NCBI GenBank assembly: GCA_903926205.1
Contig: CAIYID010000070.1
Location: forward strand, 1 to 64,000
Source of the DNA: an uncultured Bdellovibrionales bacterium
Lineage (GTDB): Bacteria; Bdellovibrionota; Bdellovibrionia; Bdellovibrionales; Bdellovibrionaceae
Direction: 5' to 3'
DNA: 64,000 bases
Shown here: positions 24,255 to 33,233 of the stretch, piece after piece
Numbering within the stretch: the first letter of the stretch is position 1
How the letters are laid out: each line of letters opens with the position of its first letter
Notes under the pieces: generated by a model
Told to the model about the DNA's origin: nothing
Database searches by the model: none
What the model saw: only the letters and a program-made list of their open reading frames with translations
Program-made: the position numbers and the translations under genes

Positions 24255-25043
24255 ATGTTAACACAGAATTTAACGATGACTAGTGGATTTGAAGCCGTTA
24301 GTTCAAGGCAAAAAAGAAAGTTTCCTCGTTTATTTTTAGCTAATGAGGAACAACAATTGACCTCAATGGCAGGCGTTTTGTTGGTCTTACCTGATCGCAC
24401 TTATTTGCCCGTGCTAGGTATAAGCTCAGCGGGTTTAATGATTTCTCCCGCAGGAATCTTAAGTAAAATCCGTTTAGGTCAATTTTTGGATTGTAAAGTG
24501 AAGTTTCTTTCCCAAATGGGTATGGGTGAAATTCCTCATGCGCGTTTTCGAGTGATTCGACTGACGTCAACCGTCGCAAGTTTAGCTCTTGATTCCTTGA
24601 ACTTTGAAGAACGTTTGCGAATAGAACAGACTCAAAAAGATTTCCTGATTTTTTCGAATATAAAGGCTCATGATACACGCGTTTTGCCTGCCAATTTTCG
24701 CGAAGCCCAATGGTGGCAGGGGCCTTTTGATACTAATTTTTTGATTTGGAAAAATAAGGAAACTCAGCTTGAGTTTTTTCAGAAAGCTATTTTTGAATAT
24801 GATGGGATTATCTTAACGGTTAATAGTTTTGATTCTAGAAAATCTGATGACTGGAGTTGGTCGTTGAAGAAATCCGTCACTACTGTTGATGAGGCTCGTG
24901 GATACGCCGCTCCTTGGTTGGAGTTGGAATCCCAAAAAATCAGCATGGGCGCGAGTTGGAGTTCTCGGTTGGTGAGGCTTCTTGAGACTTCTTCTAAGAA
25001 GAATGAACTTGTATCATTGAGAGAAATTTTGGTGAAAATTTAA
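24255..25043 (+). CDS. Protein with degenerate PilZ-like domain
   Basis: A 262-residue cytoplasmic protein. Residues 18-25 (RQKRKFPR) match the basic RxxxR entry of PilZ domains, and the later LGISSAGLMIS fits the D/NxSxxG motif except that Gly replaces the acidic or amide residue, so c-di-GMP binding is doubtful. The PilZ-like part covers about residues 20-115. The C-terminal 140 residues have several Trp and no family I recognise. The gene is coupled to the following thioesterase by TAATG and lies 9 bases after the START-like gene. Confidence 0.6.
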   Translation: MLTQNLTMTSGFEAVSSRQKRKFPRLFLANEEQQLTSMAGVLLVLPDRTYLPVLGISSAGLMISPAGILSKIRLGQFLDCKVKFLSQMGMGEIPHARFRVIRLTSTVASLALDSLNFEERLRIEQTQKDFLIFSNIKAHDTRVLPANFREAQWWQGPFDTNFLIWKNKETQLEFFQKAIFEYDGIILTVNSFDSRKSDDWSWSLKKSVTTVDEARGYAAPWLELESQKISMGASWSSRLVRLLETSSKKNELVSLREILVKI

Positions 25044-25474
25044 TGTATAAATATCAGCATCTTGTACAGTTTTATGAATGCGACATGATGAGTATCGTTC
25101 ATCACGGAAATTATTTGAGATTTTACGAAGAAGCGCGAGTTGGTTGGGCTCACACACAGGGTATTTTAGATTATCAAAAGCCCGAATCAGCTTCTCATAT
25201 GGCTGTTTTGGAGACCTGGGTTCGTCACCTTAAGCCAGCAAAATTTGGCGATCAGCTTGAAATTCTTGTGCAGGCCAAGCTGGAGGGGATACGACTGATT
25301 TTTGAGTATAAGATGTTATGTCTAAATCGAGGAAATGAACTTATTTCTATAGCAAGAACTGTTCACGCACCATTGAACAAAGAATTACAAGTCATTCGAC
25401 CAAGTGTTCAGATGCGTGAACTCATTCAATCGGAGAAAAATATATGGATAGAAACCTGGCTCTCGAATTTGTAA
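25043..25474 (+). CDS. ybgC: Acyl-CoA thioesterase, YbgC type
   Basis: A 143-residue hot-dog-fold thioesterase of the 4HBT family. The active-site block is YECDMMSIVHHGNYLRFYEEAR, where the family has the catalytic Asp, here followed by His-His-Gly-Asn-Tyr. YbgC in other Gram-negatives lies beside tol-pal and hydrolyses short-chain acyl-CoA; here it is instead next to a PilZ-like gene and glpX. It overlaps the PilZ-like gene by one base and glpX by 31 bases, so all three are in one operon. Confidence 0.82.
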   Translation: MYKYQHLVQFYECDMMSIVHHGNYLRFYEEARVGWAHTQGILDYQKPESASHMAVLETWVRHLKPAKFGDQLEILVQAKLEGIRLIFEYKMLCLNRGNELISIARTVHAPLNKELQVIRPSVQMRELIQSEKNIWIETWLSNL

Positions 25475-26412
25475 GGATCACGGAAGCGGCCGCTTTAGCG
25501 AGCGCAAAATGGATGGGACGAGGGGATAATATTTCTGCTGATCAGGCGGCTGTTGATGCGATGAGGAAGGCTTTTGACTCGGTTCGAATCAATGGCACGG
25601 TAGTGATTGGAGAAGGAGAACGTGATGAAGCTCCGATGCTCTATATCGGAGAAAAAGTAGGCCGGAACAGAGGCGATGCTCCCAGTGTTGATATTGCTTT
25701 AGATCCTTTAGAAGGGACAAATATTTGCTCGTGCGGTGGCGTGGGCGCAACCTCAGTGATCGCGGTCGCTGAGAGTGGTCATTTTTTGCATGCTCCTGAT
25801 ACTTACATGGACAAAATTGCCTGTGGACCAGCTGGTAGAGGTGTCATCGATATTGATCTCTCTCCAACAGAAAATATTTATCGTGTGGCAGAAAAATTAG
25901 GTAAGCCTGTCGAAGACATGACCGTGATGATTTTAGAACGCCCAAGACATGAAGCTTTGATTGCAGAGGTTCGTAAATTGGGAGCTCGAATCAGTCTGAT
26001 TGGTGATGGGGATGTTTCTGCGGCGATTGCTTCAGCGTGGGTCGACAGTGGTATTGATTTATTGATTGGAATTGGTGGGGCGCCCGAAGGAGTCATCTCG
26101 GCCGCAGCTTTGCAATGTTTGGGTGGAGATTTTCAAGGCCGTTTGAAGTTTAGGAACGAGGAAGAAAAAGCCAGAGCCAAAAAAATGGGAATTAATGATT
26201 TTCATAAAAAATACACCATTGATGAGTTGGCAAAAGGCTCGGTGATGTTTTGTGCGACAGGAATCACGGACGGCCCTTTTCTTCGAGGAGTGAAGATTCT
26301 TCCTGGACGCCAAGCTAAAACACAGTCAGTGGTGATGCGCTCGACGACGGGAACTATTCGCACGATTGAGACTCATCATCATTTATCAAAAAAACCAAAT
26401 TTAACGGCCTGA
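25444..26412 (+). CDS. glpX: Fructose-1,6-bisphosphatase class II (GlpX)
   Basis: A 322-residue enzyme that dephosphorylates fructose-1,6-bisphosphate in gluconeogenesis. Class II landmarks are IGEGERDEAPMLYIGE near residues 58-73, the metal-binding ALDPLEGTN block and the IGIGGAPEGV block. The length is typical. The ATG lies inside the end of ybgC (31-base overlap) and GGAGA precedes it. It may support sugar phosphate supply when amino acids are the main carbon source; that is inference. Confidence 0.92.
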   Translation: MDRNLALEFVRITEAAALASAKWMGRGDNISADQAAVDAMRKAFDSVRINGTVVIGEGERDEAPMLYIGEKVGRNRGDAPSVDIALDPLEGTNICSCGGVGATSVIAVAESGHFLHAPDTYMDKIACGPAGRGVIDIDLSPTENIYRVAEKLGKPVEDMTVMILERPRHEALIAEVRKLGARISLIGDGDVSAAIASAWVDSGIDLLIGIGGAPEGVISAAALQCLGGDFQGRLKFRNEEEKARAKKMGINDFHKKYTIDELAKGSVMFCATGITDGPFLRGVKILPGRQAKTQSVVMRSTTGTIRTIETHHHLSKKPNLTA

Positions 26413-26418
26413 GAATTT

Positions 26419-26706
26419 ATGTCCAAACTGAGTTGCTTCAAATGTCAAAAAGAAGTTCCGGTCCTAGGAACCCTAGGTAGAAGGGATGAATGTCCCTTTT
26501 GTCGTGCTGATTTGCACGTTTGTAAAAATTGTATTCATTATGATTCAAAGGCTTATAATGAATGTCATGAAACACAAGCTGACCGAGTGGTTGAAAAAGA
26601 ACGTTCTAACTTTTGTGATTTTTTTGCACCCGGAGCATCAAGTCTTGCTGGTGAGAAAAAAGATAATTTGATGGCAGCAGCAGAGGCTCTCTTTAAAAAG
26701 ACCTAG
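26419..26706 (+). CDS. Small Cys-rich zinc-ribbon-like protein
   Basis: A 95-residue protein with eight Cys. C6-x2-C9 and C25-x2-C28 form one probable zinc site, and C35-x2-C38 with C49 and C66 may form a second. The order CxxC, RRDECPFC, CKNCIHYD, YNEC, NFCDFF looks like a conserved delta-proteobacterial type of unknown function. It begins 6 bases after glpX, within the same unit. Confidence 0.72.
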   Translation: MSKLSCFKCQKEVPVLGTLGRRDECPFCRADLHVCKNCIHYDSKAYNECHETQADRVVEKERSNFCDFFAPGASSLAGEKKDNLMAAAEALFKKT

Positions 26707-26813
26707 ACTCATTGGTTGATGAATTTTTTTTTACTTTCGGTCGCTTATTACGCGCTGCTTATAGCTTGATTTGAAGACCTTTGATTTAATCCTAGTAGAG
26801 CAAGGATGTGTCT

Positions 26814-27242
26814 ATGGCTTCGGCGGAAACTTCAGATGTTTTTTCATGTACGACGGAACAATTTCATAAAATCGTCACTGATTACGAAAAGTATCCTGAC
26901 TTTCTTACAGAAGTAAAAAACTGTAAGATACTTAAAGTTGAAGGCCAGCGAAAGCTGGTGGAATACACCGTTTCCGTGATGAAAGATTTTAAATACACCC
27001 TTTGGATGACAGAATCACCGACTCTGGTTTCTTGGGAATTTGCATCAGGAGATATTTTTAAAACCATGAAAGGATATTGGAAAATGCAAGCGGAAGGTGA
27101 AAAATGCCGATCCAGTTATGGTATTGAAGCTACTTTTGGTTTATTAGTGCCGAGTCCCATCACAAAAGCACTATTGAACGTGAATCTTCCTAATATGATC
27201 GCAGCTTATCATAAAAGAGTGGGTGAACTTTATGGCCGATGA
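26814..27242 (+). CDS. Coenzyme Q-binding/RatA-like START-domain protein
   Basis: A 142-residue protein of the polyketide cyclase/START group typified by COQ10 and RatA. The N-terminal stretch with DYEKYPDFLTEV matches the YPxFLPW-like block, followed by beta strands and a final long helix. The start at 26814 (ATG) is preferred over a GTG at 26808 because AAGGA lies 7 bases before it. The end overlaps the next gene's start by 11 bases. Such proteins bind quinone or lipids, or in RatA affect ribosomes; which applies here is open. Confidence 0.75.
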   Translation: MASAETSDVFSCTTEQFHKIVTDYEKYPDFLTEVKNCKILKVEGQRKLVEYTVSVMKDFKYTLWMTESPTLVSWEFASGDIFKTMKGYWKMQAEGEKCRSSYGIEATFGLLVPSPITKALLNVNLPNMIAAYHKRVGELYGR

Positions 27243-27579
27243 GGACGACAAAAAGGATACTAAATCTGATAATGAAAAAGAAAGCTTAAAGCTCTCCGAT
27301 GCCGTGAAGAAAATTTTTACAGCAGGAGTGAGTGCTGCATTTATGACCGAAGAAAGTGTACGAAGTTACCTTTCTGAAGTGAAACTCCCGAAGGAAATTA
27401 TCGGAGTGCTTTTGCAAGGGGCTGCAAAAACAAAAGATGAGATTGCTCTGCGAGTGACTAACGAGATGTTGGGAATAGTTAGAAAAATTGATTTTGTCCA
27501 AGAAATATCAAGATTTGCAGAGACACATAAATTTAAAATCTCAGCAGAAGTTGAAGTTGTAAAAAAGGATAAAAACTAA
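27232..27579 (+). CDS. Small acidic/helical protein, phasin-like
   Basis: A 115-residue soluble protein. A charged start (DEDDKKDTKSDNEKES) is followed by predicted helices (LSDAVKKIFTAGVSAAFMTEE, then a second one around 75-100) and a basic end. The pattern resembles phasin-related or small uncharacterised helical proteins that follow START-like genes in other deltaproteobacteria; no function can be stated. Its start lies inside the preceding gene. Confidence 0.65.
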   Translation: MADEDDKKDTKSDNEKESLKLSDAVKKIFTAGVSAAFMTEESVRSYLSEVKLPKEIIGVLLQGAAKTKDEIALRVTNEMLGIVRKIDFVQEISRFAETHKFKISAEVEVVKKDKN

Positions 27580-27651
27580 GTTTTATTTTCGATCATAATT
27601 CTCGACCTAGGTCTTCTTAAGTTTGACTCATTTTGAGCCGATGAAAGAGTC

Positions 27652-27879
27652 ATGGTGATCTTATTATTATCTTTTCTTAGTGTGAGTTTATTTTGTCTCT
27701 GTGCTCATCAGTTTATTAAGCACTTGGTGACTCCGATGCCGGCAATGAATTTTACTCATTACAGTCGGTTAGCTCTAAAAGTGAAACGTAATTATGAGAT
27801 TTTCGCTTGGGCCGTGATGACCTTTGCCTTTTTGGTAGCTCTTGTGATTTCATTCTATCAAGTTTTTGTTGAACTTTGA
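27652..27879 (+). CDS. Small two-helix membrane protein
   Basis: A 75-residue protein with two hydrophobic segments (about residues 2-20 and 51-70) separated by a basic loop (KHLVTPMP to KVKRNYE). The ribosome-binding site is weak. It sits between the helical protein and the aldehyde dehydrogenase with the same orientation. It is accepted because composition and topology look protein-like, but it could be spurious. Confidence 0.5.
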   Translation: MVILLLSFLSVSLFCLCAHQFIKHLVTPMPAMNFTHYSRLALKVKRNYEIFAWAVMTFAFLVALVISFYQVFVEL

Positions 27880-27895
27880 TGAATGAGGTTTTTCT

Positions 27896-29293
27896 TTGCA
27901 ATTCTCAACTGTAAATCCTGCGAATGACCAAGTTTTAAAAAAATATTTATTTCACTCGGACAGTGAACGTCATGAAATGCTGGCTCGGCTACAGGCAAGT
28001 TATCAAGAATGGACGAATTCTCAAATTTGTGAGCGACAAAAGTTTTTACTGATCTTGAGTGAATTATTATTAAAGTATAAAGAGGCTTTGGCTCAGCAAA
28101 TCAGTTTAGAAATGGGTAAGGCCTTGGTAGAATCTTACGCAGAAGTTGAAAAATCCGCTTCGGCAGTGAAATACTATGCAAATCATGCCGAGGAATTATT
28201 GTTTCCTGATTTTGTTAGTAAACAGGGTGACATTACGAATGCCTCTCAAGGTCAAGTCAAAGCAGAAACTCAAACGCAAATTCAATTAGCTTCAAGTGGA
28301 ATCATTTTGGCGATCATGCCGTGGAATTTCCCACTCTGGCAGCTCATTCGTTGCGCGATTCCTTCCTTTTTACTGGGCAATGTGGTGCTTTTAAAGCATT
28401 CCGAAATCACCGCCGGAGTGGCCGAGCTCATTGTGAGTTTGATGAATGAGGCTTACGATAAATTAGGTGGTAAAGGAAAACTGATAGAAAATCTTCGATG
28501 GACGCATTCGCAAACAGAAACACTCATTTCAGATCGACGAATCAAAGCTGTGAGTTTTACCGGAAGTCTTCGTGGTGGCTCACAAGTGGCGGCGCTGGCC
28601 GGAAAATATTTAAAGAAAAGTGTTATGGAATTAGGAGGCAGTGACCCTTATCTCGTCTTATCAGATGCTGATTTGGATCAAGCGACGGAGCTCTGTGCTA
28701 ATTCTCGCTTACTCAATGCAGGGCAGAGCTGTGTGGCTGCGAAAAGATTTTTTGTTCACGAAAGTCTTTATTCTGATTTCTTGCACTTGATGAAAATAAA
28801 ATTTGAGAAAATGAGGATAGGAGATCCTCTAAGTTTAGAGACTCAAATGGGTCCCTTGGCTCACCTAAGATTTAAAGAGCAACTGTTGCTGCAAGTGAAG
28901 GAACTTAAAGGAAAATGTTTTTATCAACGAAGTGAGTTCTCTTCTTCGGGGGCGTTCTTCTCGCCACGAGTTTTTGAAATGGAGACTCAAAGCGAATTGT
29001 GGATTGAGGAACTTTTCGGTCCGGTGGCTTGTGTCTGGAAATTTAGGGAGGAATCCGAAGCTTTGGCTCAAGCGAATAACACTATTTTTGGATTAGGTGC
29101 TGCCGTTTTTTCGCAGGACCTAAATCGAGCAAAAAAAATTGCAAGTCAGCTTGAATGTGGAATGGTCGCAATCAATGACATGGTTAAAAGTGATGTGCGG
29201 TTGCCTTTTGGGGGAATCAAAGACTCAGGCTATGGACGGGAGTTGTCCAAGCAGGGTTTGCAGGAGTTTGCTAATATCAAAACGATTGGGTAG
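27896..29293 (+). CDS. NAD(P)-dependent aldehyde dehydrogenase, succinate-semialdehyde type
   Basis: A 465-residue aldehyde dehydrogenase. MPWNFPLWQLIR is the cofactor-binding block, VMELGGSDPYLV carries the general-base Glu, and NAGQSCVAAKRF the nucleophile Cys. The general pattern is closest to succinate-semialdehyde dehydrogenases (GabD/Sad), but substrate cannot be proven. The start is a TTG at 27896 with GAGG 7 bases upstream; no upstream ATG is in frame. It opens close to the small membrane protein gene. Confidence 0.85.
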   Translation: MQFSTVNPANDQVLKKYLFHSDSERHEMLARLQASYQEWTNSQICERQKFLLILSELLLKYKEALAQQISLEMGKALVESYAEVEKSASAVKYYANHAEELLFPDFVSKQGDITNASQGQVKAETQTQIQLASSGIILAIMPWNFPLWQLIRCAIPSFLLGNVVLLKHSEITAGVAELIVSLMNEAYDKLGGKGKLIENLRWTHSQTETLISDRRIKAVSFTGSLRGGSQVAALAGKYLKKSVMELGGSDPYLVLSDADLDQATELCANSRLLNAGQSCVAAKRFFVHESLYSDFLHLMKIKFEKMRIGDPLSLETQMGPLAHLRFKEQLLLQVKELKGKCFYQRSEFSSSGAFFSPRVFEMETQSELWIEELFGPVACVWKFREESEALAQANNTIFGLGAAVFSQDLNRAKKIASQLECGMVAINDMVKSDVRLPFGGIKDSGYGRELSKQGLQEFANIKTIG

Positions 29294-29296
29294 AAT
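29268..29296 (+). promoter_or_regulatory. Possible promoter, leaderless type
   Basis: TTGCTA, 17 bases, TAGAAT inside and just after the end of the aldehyde dehydrogenase gene. The -10 box ends 8 bases before the ATG at 29305, where no Shine-Dalgarno is found. It could give the following exported protein its own transcript. Confidence 0.35.
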
Positions 29297-29304
29297 AAAA
29301 ACAT

Positions 29305-29817
29305 ATGAAATTAAAAATGATTTTCATTCTGATTTTACTCTTCATCAGAGGGTCGCTTTTTGCGGAGTCTCATCGGGATAAAACCTTTTTGAAAACCTCC
29401 GTGAAAGATTCAGACTCACAATCTGATTTCACTATCAAGTATTTTGAATCTGGCGCTAAGTTTCCCTACGCTTTGATTCGTTCACAAAAAAGCTGTCTTT
29501 TGGAATATCCTTCAAAAAATAACAAATTAAAGGAATCAAAAAAACTTTCTCTGGCTATTTGTGATCAGTATTTTCATAAAAATCGCGGAATATTTAATGA
29601 ACAACCTCCGATCATTGCTGATGTTGGAGGCTCGGGAGTAGGAAATCTCACTTTGAATTTTCAGGGAACCTCTTGGGCCATTTCAGCTCGTCCCATTGAT
29701 TTTGAGCTTTGTGATATCAAAGCAGAATGCCAGACCCCCAAGTCTTCAACACAAGGAGAAGCCGCGAAGGCACTTCTTCAGGTGGCGCATGAGGTTGGGG
29801 TTCATAATGAAGAGTAG
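29305..29817 (+). CDS. Small exported protein, unknown
   Basis: A 170-residue protein with a signal peptide (MKLKMIFILILLF, cleavage near LFA-E). Mature sequence has four Cys (SCLLE, AICDQ, LCDIKAEC) that may form disulfides, a Gly/Ser element (VGGSGVGNL) and a beta-rich middle. No family is recognised. The HExxH exported protein gene follows after 15 bases, so both are probably made together. Confidence 0.65.
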   Translation: MKLKMIFILILLFIRGSLFAESHRDKTFLKTSVKDSDSQSDFTIKYFESGAKFPYALIRSQKSCLLEYPSKNNKLKESKKLSLAICDQYFHKNRGIFNEQPPIIADVGGSGVGNLTLNFQGTSWAISARPIDFELCDIKAECQTPKSSTQGEAAKALLQVAHEVGVHNEE

Positions 29818-29832
29818 GAACGCTGTCATTCC

Positions 29833-31404
29833 ATGAAAATGAGAAGTTTCCTCATTCTACTTTTCCTTGGTACGCCGTTATTGGCGGAGCCGAATAGGCC
29901 CGAAGTCGTCTTGGACGTGACGAATCGGTTAATTCAGTACTGGCAAAACATTCGTTCTGAGGCAAGTGATCAATCTCCTGAAAAAATCATTCGGGATTTT
30001 ATGCATGATCCTGCAGGTCGAGTTATTTATACAAAAAATGTTACTTTGGACGAATATGAAGCTGCTGTTAAGGATGTTAATGAATTTGAAGATGGAAGTC
30101 TAAAATTTCCTCTATTTACAATTCAGCAGTACAAAGAAGAAATCGGAAAAGATTCTGCTCTAATTAAAGATTTTGAAAAAGCAGTGGAAAATCTTCCCTC
30201 CAGCCAACATTCCTGTCAGACGAAAGCTAAGAGGCAAGACTGCCGAAGAATTGAAAATTATCCAGATCAGCTTGGAATAAAAGACCCAAGCAAGAGATCC
30301 TTTGCACTTTGTAGTAGGTTAGGATGGGAGTTATTTAGTCCAGATTATAAAAAACTTAATTTATGTGGATCAAGAGAAAAGCAAGATTTGAAGTTACGTA
30401 AAAATCAAGATTCAAATTCTTTTGCTGGTTTGACGCCAGCAAGTCAGTATCAGCAAGGTAACGTCAATTTGAATCAACCAAACGATTCGCCCAAATTTAA
30501 AGATGCGGTAAATATAAAATCTAAGATTTTAAAAATTGGCAACGAAGTTAAAGAACAAACAGCTCGTCGCTGTTGCGGTCAGGATAACGTCTGTCAGCAG
30601 GCAATAAAAAGTGTTCCGATTTTATGGTGTTCTTCCCAGGCTGAGAAAAACCAAAAGGACTCTTGCTTGGACGATTTAGCGTTTTTTTTGCCTAGCGAGG
30701 AAGATATAAAGCAAACCAGGCAGGTTCTTGGTAATGAGTATGATCGTGAATTTAAAGTTCATCCAACGGAGCCTCGATTAAAAAAAATAAGAGGACTAAT
30801 ACCTAATTTTTTTATCACTCAGGGGCAGGGGAAAGGGTCTTCTTTTCCTAGAGTTGGGATCGTGAAATTGTCTCCTTATTTTAATCCAAGCAATTCTGAA
30901 GATGAGTTATTGAGACTTCGAAAATCACTCACCCACGAATTGGCTCATTCCTGTGATTTTATTCAACAACAATTGCAAGCCAAGGCTTATGATAAAGAGA
31001 GTGAAGGAGCTTACCGAGCAACGATAACTCTCGTTGAATATACATTGAATCCCTTGGCAGGAAAATGTGATTTATCTACAGAACGTAAGAGCTATTATAA
31101 AAATCTTTTTGAGCAAGCAGGGGATTCTGCGCAAGTAATAAAATGCGTAATGGATGTTGTTGAAGAATCTGGTAATCAAAATTCTCCTTTTAGCTGTGAC
31201 AATGGATGTAAAAAACGTCAAATTTCTGAAGCTTTTGCAGAAGCCGTGGAAATAAAAAACTCGCAGATTGATCTTAATGCTGATAGCCACTGCAGAGGTA
31301 ATAGAAATTCTTCGCACCCAGCGACGATTGATCTTCTTGAGTGTTATGCCAATCATTCCGAAGATTTTCGTGCTAAACTTCGGAAGGATGCACGATGTGA
31401 CTAA
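29833..31404 (+). CDS. Exported HExxH metalloprotease-like protein
   Basis: A 523-residue exported protein (MKMRSFLILLFLG signal, cut near LLA). It has about 15 Cys, spread through the mature region, suggesting several disulfides. A zinc-protease motif HExxH lies at about residues 368-372 (THELAHSCD), and a candidate third ligand Glu about 100 residues downstream in SEAFAEAVE, as in gluzincin-type enzymes. The rest does not match a family I know. With the 170-residue protein 15 bases upstream it forms a pair; the small one may be an inhibitor, chaperone or co-secreted factor (inference). Confidence 0.68.
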   Translation: MKMRSFLILLFLGTPLLAEPNRPEVVLDVTNRLIQYWQNIRSEASDQSPEKIIRDFMHDPAGRVIYTKNVTLDEYEAAVKDVNEFEDGSLKFPLFTIQQYKEEIGKDSALIKDFEKAVENLPSSQHSCQTKAKRQDCRRIENYPDQLGIKDPSKRSFALCSRLGWELFSPDYKKLNLCGSREKQDLKLRKNQDSNSFAGLTPASQYQQGNVNLNQPNDSPKFKDAVNIKSKILKIGNEVKEQTARRCCGQDNVCQQAIKSVPILWCSSQAEKNQKDSCLDDLAFFLPSEEDIKQTRQVLGNEYDREFKVHPTEPRLKKIRGLIPNFFITQGQGKGSSFPRVGIVKLSPYFNPSNSEDELLRLRKSLTHELAHSCDFIQQQLQAKAYDKESEGAYRATITLVEYTLNPLAGKCDLSTERKSYYKNLFEQAGDSAQVIKCVMDVVEESGNQNSPFSCDNGCKKRQISEAFAEAVEIKNSQIDLNADSHCRGNRNSSHPATIDLLECYANHSEDFRAKLRKDARCD

Positions 31405-31431
31405 GAAGAATTCTCTCTTGCTTGACTAGCT

Positions 31432-32076
31432 TTAAAGCTCTTCTGCGAATGGTAAATGGAAAATTTTTTGTTCGATCACATTCGCGGCTTCATCAAGATC
31501 GACAGGATCACACTCAAGACTTGACTCTTTATTAATGTAAGATCTCGTTTTGGCAAACTCTTCTGCGGAATGCTCTTTTTCATTGGATTTTTCAATACTG
31601 GCAAAGCGAAGAAAACCTTTAAGCACCTGCACAGGGTTTTCATGGGGCTCCAGTTCGTCAATGACGAGTTGGCTCTGTTTTAAGAATTGTCCATCAGATA
31701 AATACAAAGCATTTGCACCTTTTTTTGAATTTTTCTCCATCGTATCTAAGCTGCTTTTAAAGTGACTCAAATCAAACTCGGTGTCGGTTTGTGTGTCGAG
31801 ACGATTTTTTAATTGAGTGATAAACTCGAGTTCTTTTTTTCTTTCGGTGATCGAGAGAGTTTTTGTGTTTTCTATTTCCTGTTGCCAGAGATTGATTTCC
31901 TTATAGACCTGGGTGGCGGGGACTTTAATTTTTGTCTCTGAATGTGCTTTAAAAGAAAAAAACATTCCAAAAGTAAAGAGGCTAATGAGGAAAAGGCATT
32001 CCATAATTTGAAATGAATTTTTACAGCGAAATAGATAGTGAACTTGACAGTAAAAAAGGTTTTGATTCTGAAGCAT
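31432..32076 (-). CDS. Exported helical protein, unknown
   Basis: A 214-residue protein with a hydrophobic segment at about residues 25-41 (ECLFLISLFTFGMFFSF) and cleavage-like SFKAHS. A start at 32004 would give a shorter signal without basic residues, so the longer form is kept, but neither start has a Shine-Dalgarno. The mature part is strongly charged and helical, and ends with a Cys (ECDPVD). It faces the metalloprotease gene. Not recognised. Confidence 0.55.
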   Translation of the reverse strand: MLQNQNLFYCQVHYLFRCKNSFQIMECLFLISLFTFGMFFSFKAHSETKIKVPATQVYKEINLWQQEIENTKTLSITERKKELEFITQLKNRLDTQTDTEFDLSHFKSSLDTMEKNSKKGANALYLSDGQFLKQSQLVIDELEPHENPVQVLKGFLRFASIEKSNEKEHSAEEFAKTRSYINKESSLECDPVDLDEAANVIEQKIFHLPFAEEL

Positions 32077-32123
32077 TTTGCGAGCTTATCGAAAAATCTT
32101 GAGTTTAACACCTGTGCGAGTTC

Positions 32124-32151
32124 TTGACAGGAAAAAAATTCCTAGTAGGTT
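32124..32151 (+). promoter_or_regulatory. Possible tilS promoter, leaderless type
   Basis: A perfect TTGACA, 16 bases, TAGGTT (three of six -10 matches). The hexamer ends 6 bases before the tilS ATG at 32158, where no Shine-Dalgarno is present. Confidence 0.4.
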
Positions 32152-32157
32152 TGTGGT

Positions 32158-33138
32158 ATGAATCCAGGCAATAAGCCCATTTGGAATGGTTTTGATCATC
32201 GATTCAAGGCTGAGCTAGAAAGCTCAGGCCTTGCCACGAAGCTGCAGGGACGGAGAATTTGTGTGGCTCTTTCTGGTGGAGCCGATTCCGTGGGACTTTT
32301 GTGGGCATTATGGCGGCAAAAAGATTCTTTGCATTTTACACTTCAAGCGGCTCACTTTCATCACGGAACAGGGAAAAATCTTGAATTTCGCGAGCAAAGT
32401 TATCTTTTTTGTAAAGAATTAGGCGAGAATTTAAAGCTTCCATTTTTTTCTTCTCAGTTCTCAGGAGAAGAATTACATTCAGAAGCTGATTTTCGTCATC
32501 ATCGCTGGAAGTTTTTGCGTGATTTACAAGCACAGAAGCTGACTGATTTTGTGGCAACAGCACATCATGCTGATGACCAATTAGAGACTCGTCTATTGAA
32601 GCTCATTCGAGGTTGTGGTCCAACCGGCTTAGAAGCGATGCGGCCAGATGAAGGTGATGTGATTCGGCCTTTTTTGAAAGAATCAAAAAGTGAGATCCTC
32701 CAATACTTAGGGGTTCTTGATAAAAAGTTCCTCGATGATCCAAGTAATTTAGATCCTCATTATTATCGAAATTGGATTCGCCAGGAATGGTTGCCTCAAT
32801 TGGAGATACATCAACCAGGGGCGACGAAGGCTTTGGCTCGGTCTTTAGAGATTATTTCTGCGGCTTTTTTACATCAGCAAGAAGTTTCAACTCAGAGGAT
32901 TTGGTTTCAAGGCCAGAAGGAAATGGGCTTGGATCGAGTGGTTTTTTCGACACTCAGTAAGACTCAACAGCTGCAATTGTTGGTGGAATATCTTAATTTT
33001 CTTGGAAAACATGAGATTCGACATACTCAGTTGGTAGAACTATTAAAAATTCTGGACACTCCGCAGATCGTACACAAGTTCTCTTTGTTACATTTATATT
33101 GGCAAATTAACGCAGAGCAAATTTTGGCTCACAGCTGA
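32158..33138 (+). CDS. tilS: tRNA(Ile)-lysidine synthetase
   Basis: Converts C34 of the tRNA(Ile) CAU anticodon to lysidine, so that AUA is read as isoleucine. The ATP-binding PP-loop SGGADS is at residues 39-44, and the HHxxDxxET block appears as [14 protein letters not shown]. At 326 residues it keeps the catalytic and linker parts but not the extra C-terminal domain of E. coli TilS (432 residues). It precedes ftsH, an arrangement seen in many bacteria. Confidence 0.9.
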   Translation: MNPGNKPIWNGFDHRFKAELESSGLATKLQGRRICVALSGGADSVGLLWALWRQKDSLHFTLQAAHFHHGTGKNLEFREQSYLFCKELGENLKLPFFSSQFSGEELHSEADFRHHRWKFLRDLQAQKLTDFVATAHHADDQLETRLLKLIRGCGPTGLEAMRPDEGDVIRPFLKESKSEILQYLGVLDKKFLDDPSNLDPHYYRNWIRQEWLPQLEIHQPGATKALARSLEIISAAFLHQQEVSTQRIWFQGQKEMGLDRVVFSTLSKTQQLQLLVEYLNFLGKHEIRHTQLVELLKILDTPQIVHKFSLLHLYWQINAEQILAHS

Positions 33139-33160
33139 GTCCACAAAAAGACCAGTTTGG

Positions 33161-33190
33161 TTGTGAAAATAACATCTTAGGTGTTAGAAT
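33161..33190 (+). promoter_or_regulatory. Possible ftsH promoter
   Basis: TTGTGA, 18 bases, TAGAAT, in the 95-base gap between tilS and ftsH; a following TATAAA offers an alternative -10. It leaves a normal leader with GGAGG before the ftsH ATG. Confidence 0.35.
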
Positions 33191-33233
33191 TATAAACGAC
33201 GTTAGTGGGCAGAAAAGACATTTGGAGGTCTGG

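Noticed and set aside
31428-31439. 12-base palindrome AGCTTTAAAGCT between convergent genes
   Set aside because: Has no loop, overlaps a stop codon, and short AT-rich palindromes are common; no terminator features.
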